DNA of 43,653 bases, from contig NZ_CBRF02000040.1 in NCBI RefSeq assembly GCF_000470315.2, forward strand, positions 1 to 43,653, read 5' to 3'. A program made the position numbers and the translations under genes. The DNA is from Psychromonas sp. SP041. Lineage in GTDB: Bacteria; Pseudomonadota; Gammaproteobacteria; Enterobacterales; Psychromonadaceae. How positions within the stretch are numbered: the stretch's first letter is position 1; each line of letters starts with the position of its first letter. A model generated the notes under the pieces. It saw nothing but the letters and a program-made list of their open reading frames with translations. It searched no databases and was not told where the DNA came from. This document shows, piece by piece, positions 43,465 to 43,653 of the stretch.

Positions 43465-43482
43465 TTCAAACTTCGGTTTGAA
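43465..43482 (+). other. UUCG-tetraloop hairpin in rRNA leader
   Basis: TTCAAAC-TTCG-GTTTGAA: a 7-bp stem closed by C(UUCG)G, between the two rRNA promoters. It would be part of P1 transcripts. Confidence 0.6.
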
Positions 43483-43501
43483 ATTAAGTTAAAATAAGAC
43501 G

Positions 43502-43532
43502 TTGACATTGTTCGAAAGGCGCGTAGTATACG
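43502..43532 (+). promoter_or_regulatory. rRNA operon promoter P2
   Basis: TTGACA (43502-43507), 16 bases, TAGTAT (43524-43529), again followed by ACGCCGC. The second of a tandem pair, as in most gammaproteobacterial rrn operons. Confidence 0.7.
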
Positions 43533-43653
43533 CCGCCTAGCCGAAAGGCACGCTCTTTAACAATTTAATCAAACAATCTGTGTGAGCACTTGTTGTTGAT
43601 GTGATTTCAAAAAAATCAAAAATGTAATTCTTCTGCTTGCAGAAAGTTACAGC
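43533..43653 (+). ncRNA. rRNA operon leader with boxA antiterminator
   Basis: CGCTCTTTAACAA (43551-43563) is the rrn boxA bound by NusB/S10, and AATCTGTGTGAGCACT (43576-43591) closely matches the sequence after boxA in E. coli rrn leaders. The mature 16S rRNA would begin beyond the window; no 16S sequence is seen up to 43653. Confidence 0.88.

Noticed and set aside
1-43653. CRISPR arrays, tRNA genes, riboswitches and prophage genes
   Set aside because: No regularly spaced repeats, cloverleaf-like sequences, known riboswitch cores or phage structural genes could be recognised. The 16S gene itself is also not within the window.

Overview
The window looks like chromosomal DNA of a marine, low-GC gammaproteobacterium. 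The proteins read like Vibrio/Shewanella/Psychromonas homologues, and the pairing of mannitol and alginate use on an AT-rich background suggests a psychromonad-type organism living on brown algae. The genus is an inference from gene content and protein similarity recalled from memory; no search was run. Most of the window is housekeeping sequence. I found no CRISPR array, prophage, tRNA gene or clear novel defence system.

Layout, left to right. (1) 1-2344: the N-terminal part of an IS630-like transposase cut by the window edge, a long AT-rich gap, and a DHA2-type MFS exporter. (2) 2345-6741: the mannitol operon mtlA-mtlD-mtlR behind two good CRP sites. (3) 6871-11182, minus strand: argS-ftsN-hslV-hslU, with a near-consensus heat-shock promoter in front of hslV. 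(4) 11320-18477, minus strand: a small helical protein of unknown function, then lptM-lysA-dapF-xerC-yigB-uvrD in transcription order, with a LexA box at uvrD and attenuator-like hairpins between genes. (5) 18549-25454: cyaY, a small membrane protein, coaD, mutM, an unknown membrane protein, rpmG, rpmB, radC, coaBC, slmA and mscS. (6) 25732-33282: the accessory region, with a FadR-type GntR regulator, two tandem PL17 oligoalginate lyases, and divergent kdgK-eda. (7) 33683-38910: metJ, cyaA, ygfZ, sdhE and ygfX. (8) 38907-43283: nadB, then rpoE-rseA-rseB-rseC behind a sigma-E promoter. (9) 43284-43653: promoters, boxA and leader of an rRNA operon whose 16S gene starts beyond the window.

How the genes work together. 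MtlA imports and phosphorylates mannitol and MtlD makes fructose-6-phosphate. The PL17 enzymes split alginate oligomers into unsaturated monomers that become DEH. After reduction by an enzyme not encoded here, KdgK and Eda turn KDG into pyruvate and glyceraldehyde-3-phosphate. Both catabolic systems carry candidate CRP sites, and cyaA, which makes the cAMP for CRP, is also in the window with a CRP-like site over its own promoter. The most interesting material is the alginate locus: its two diverged PL17 copies, its candidate GntR operators placed inside both divergent promoters, and its long kdgK leader. The intercistronic RNA structures come next, especially the two mutually exclusive hairpins between lysA and dapF.
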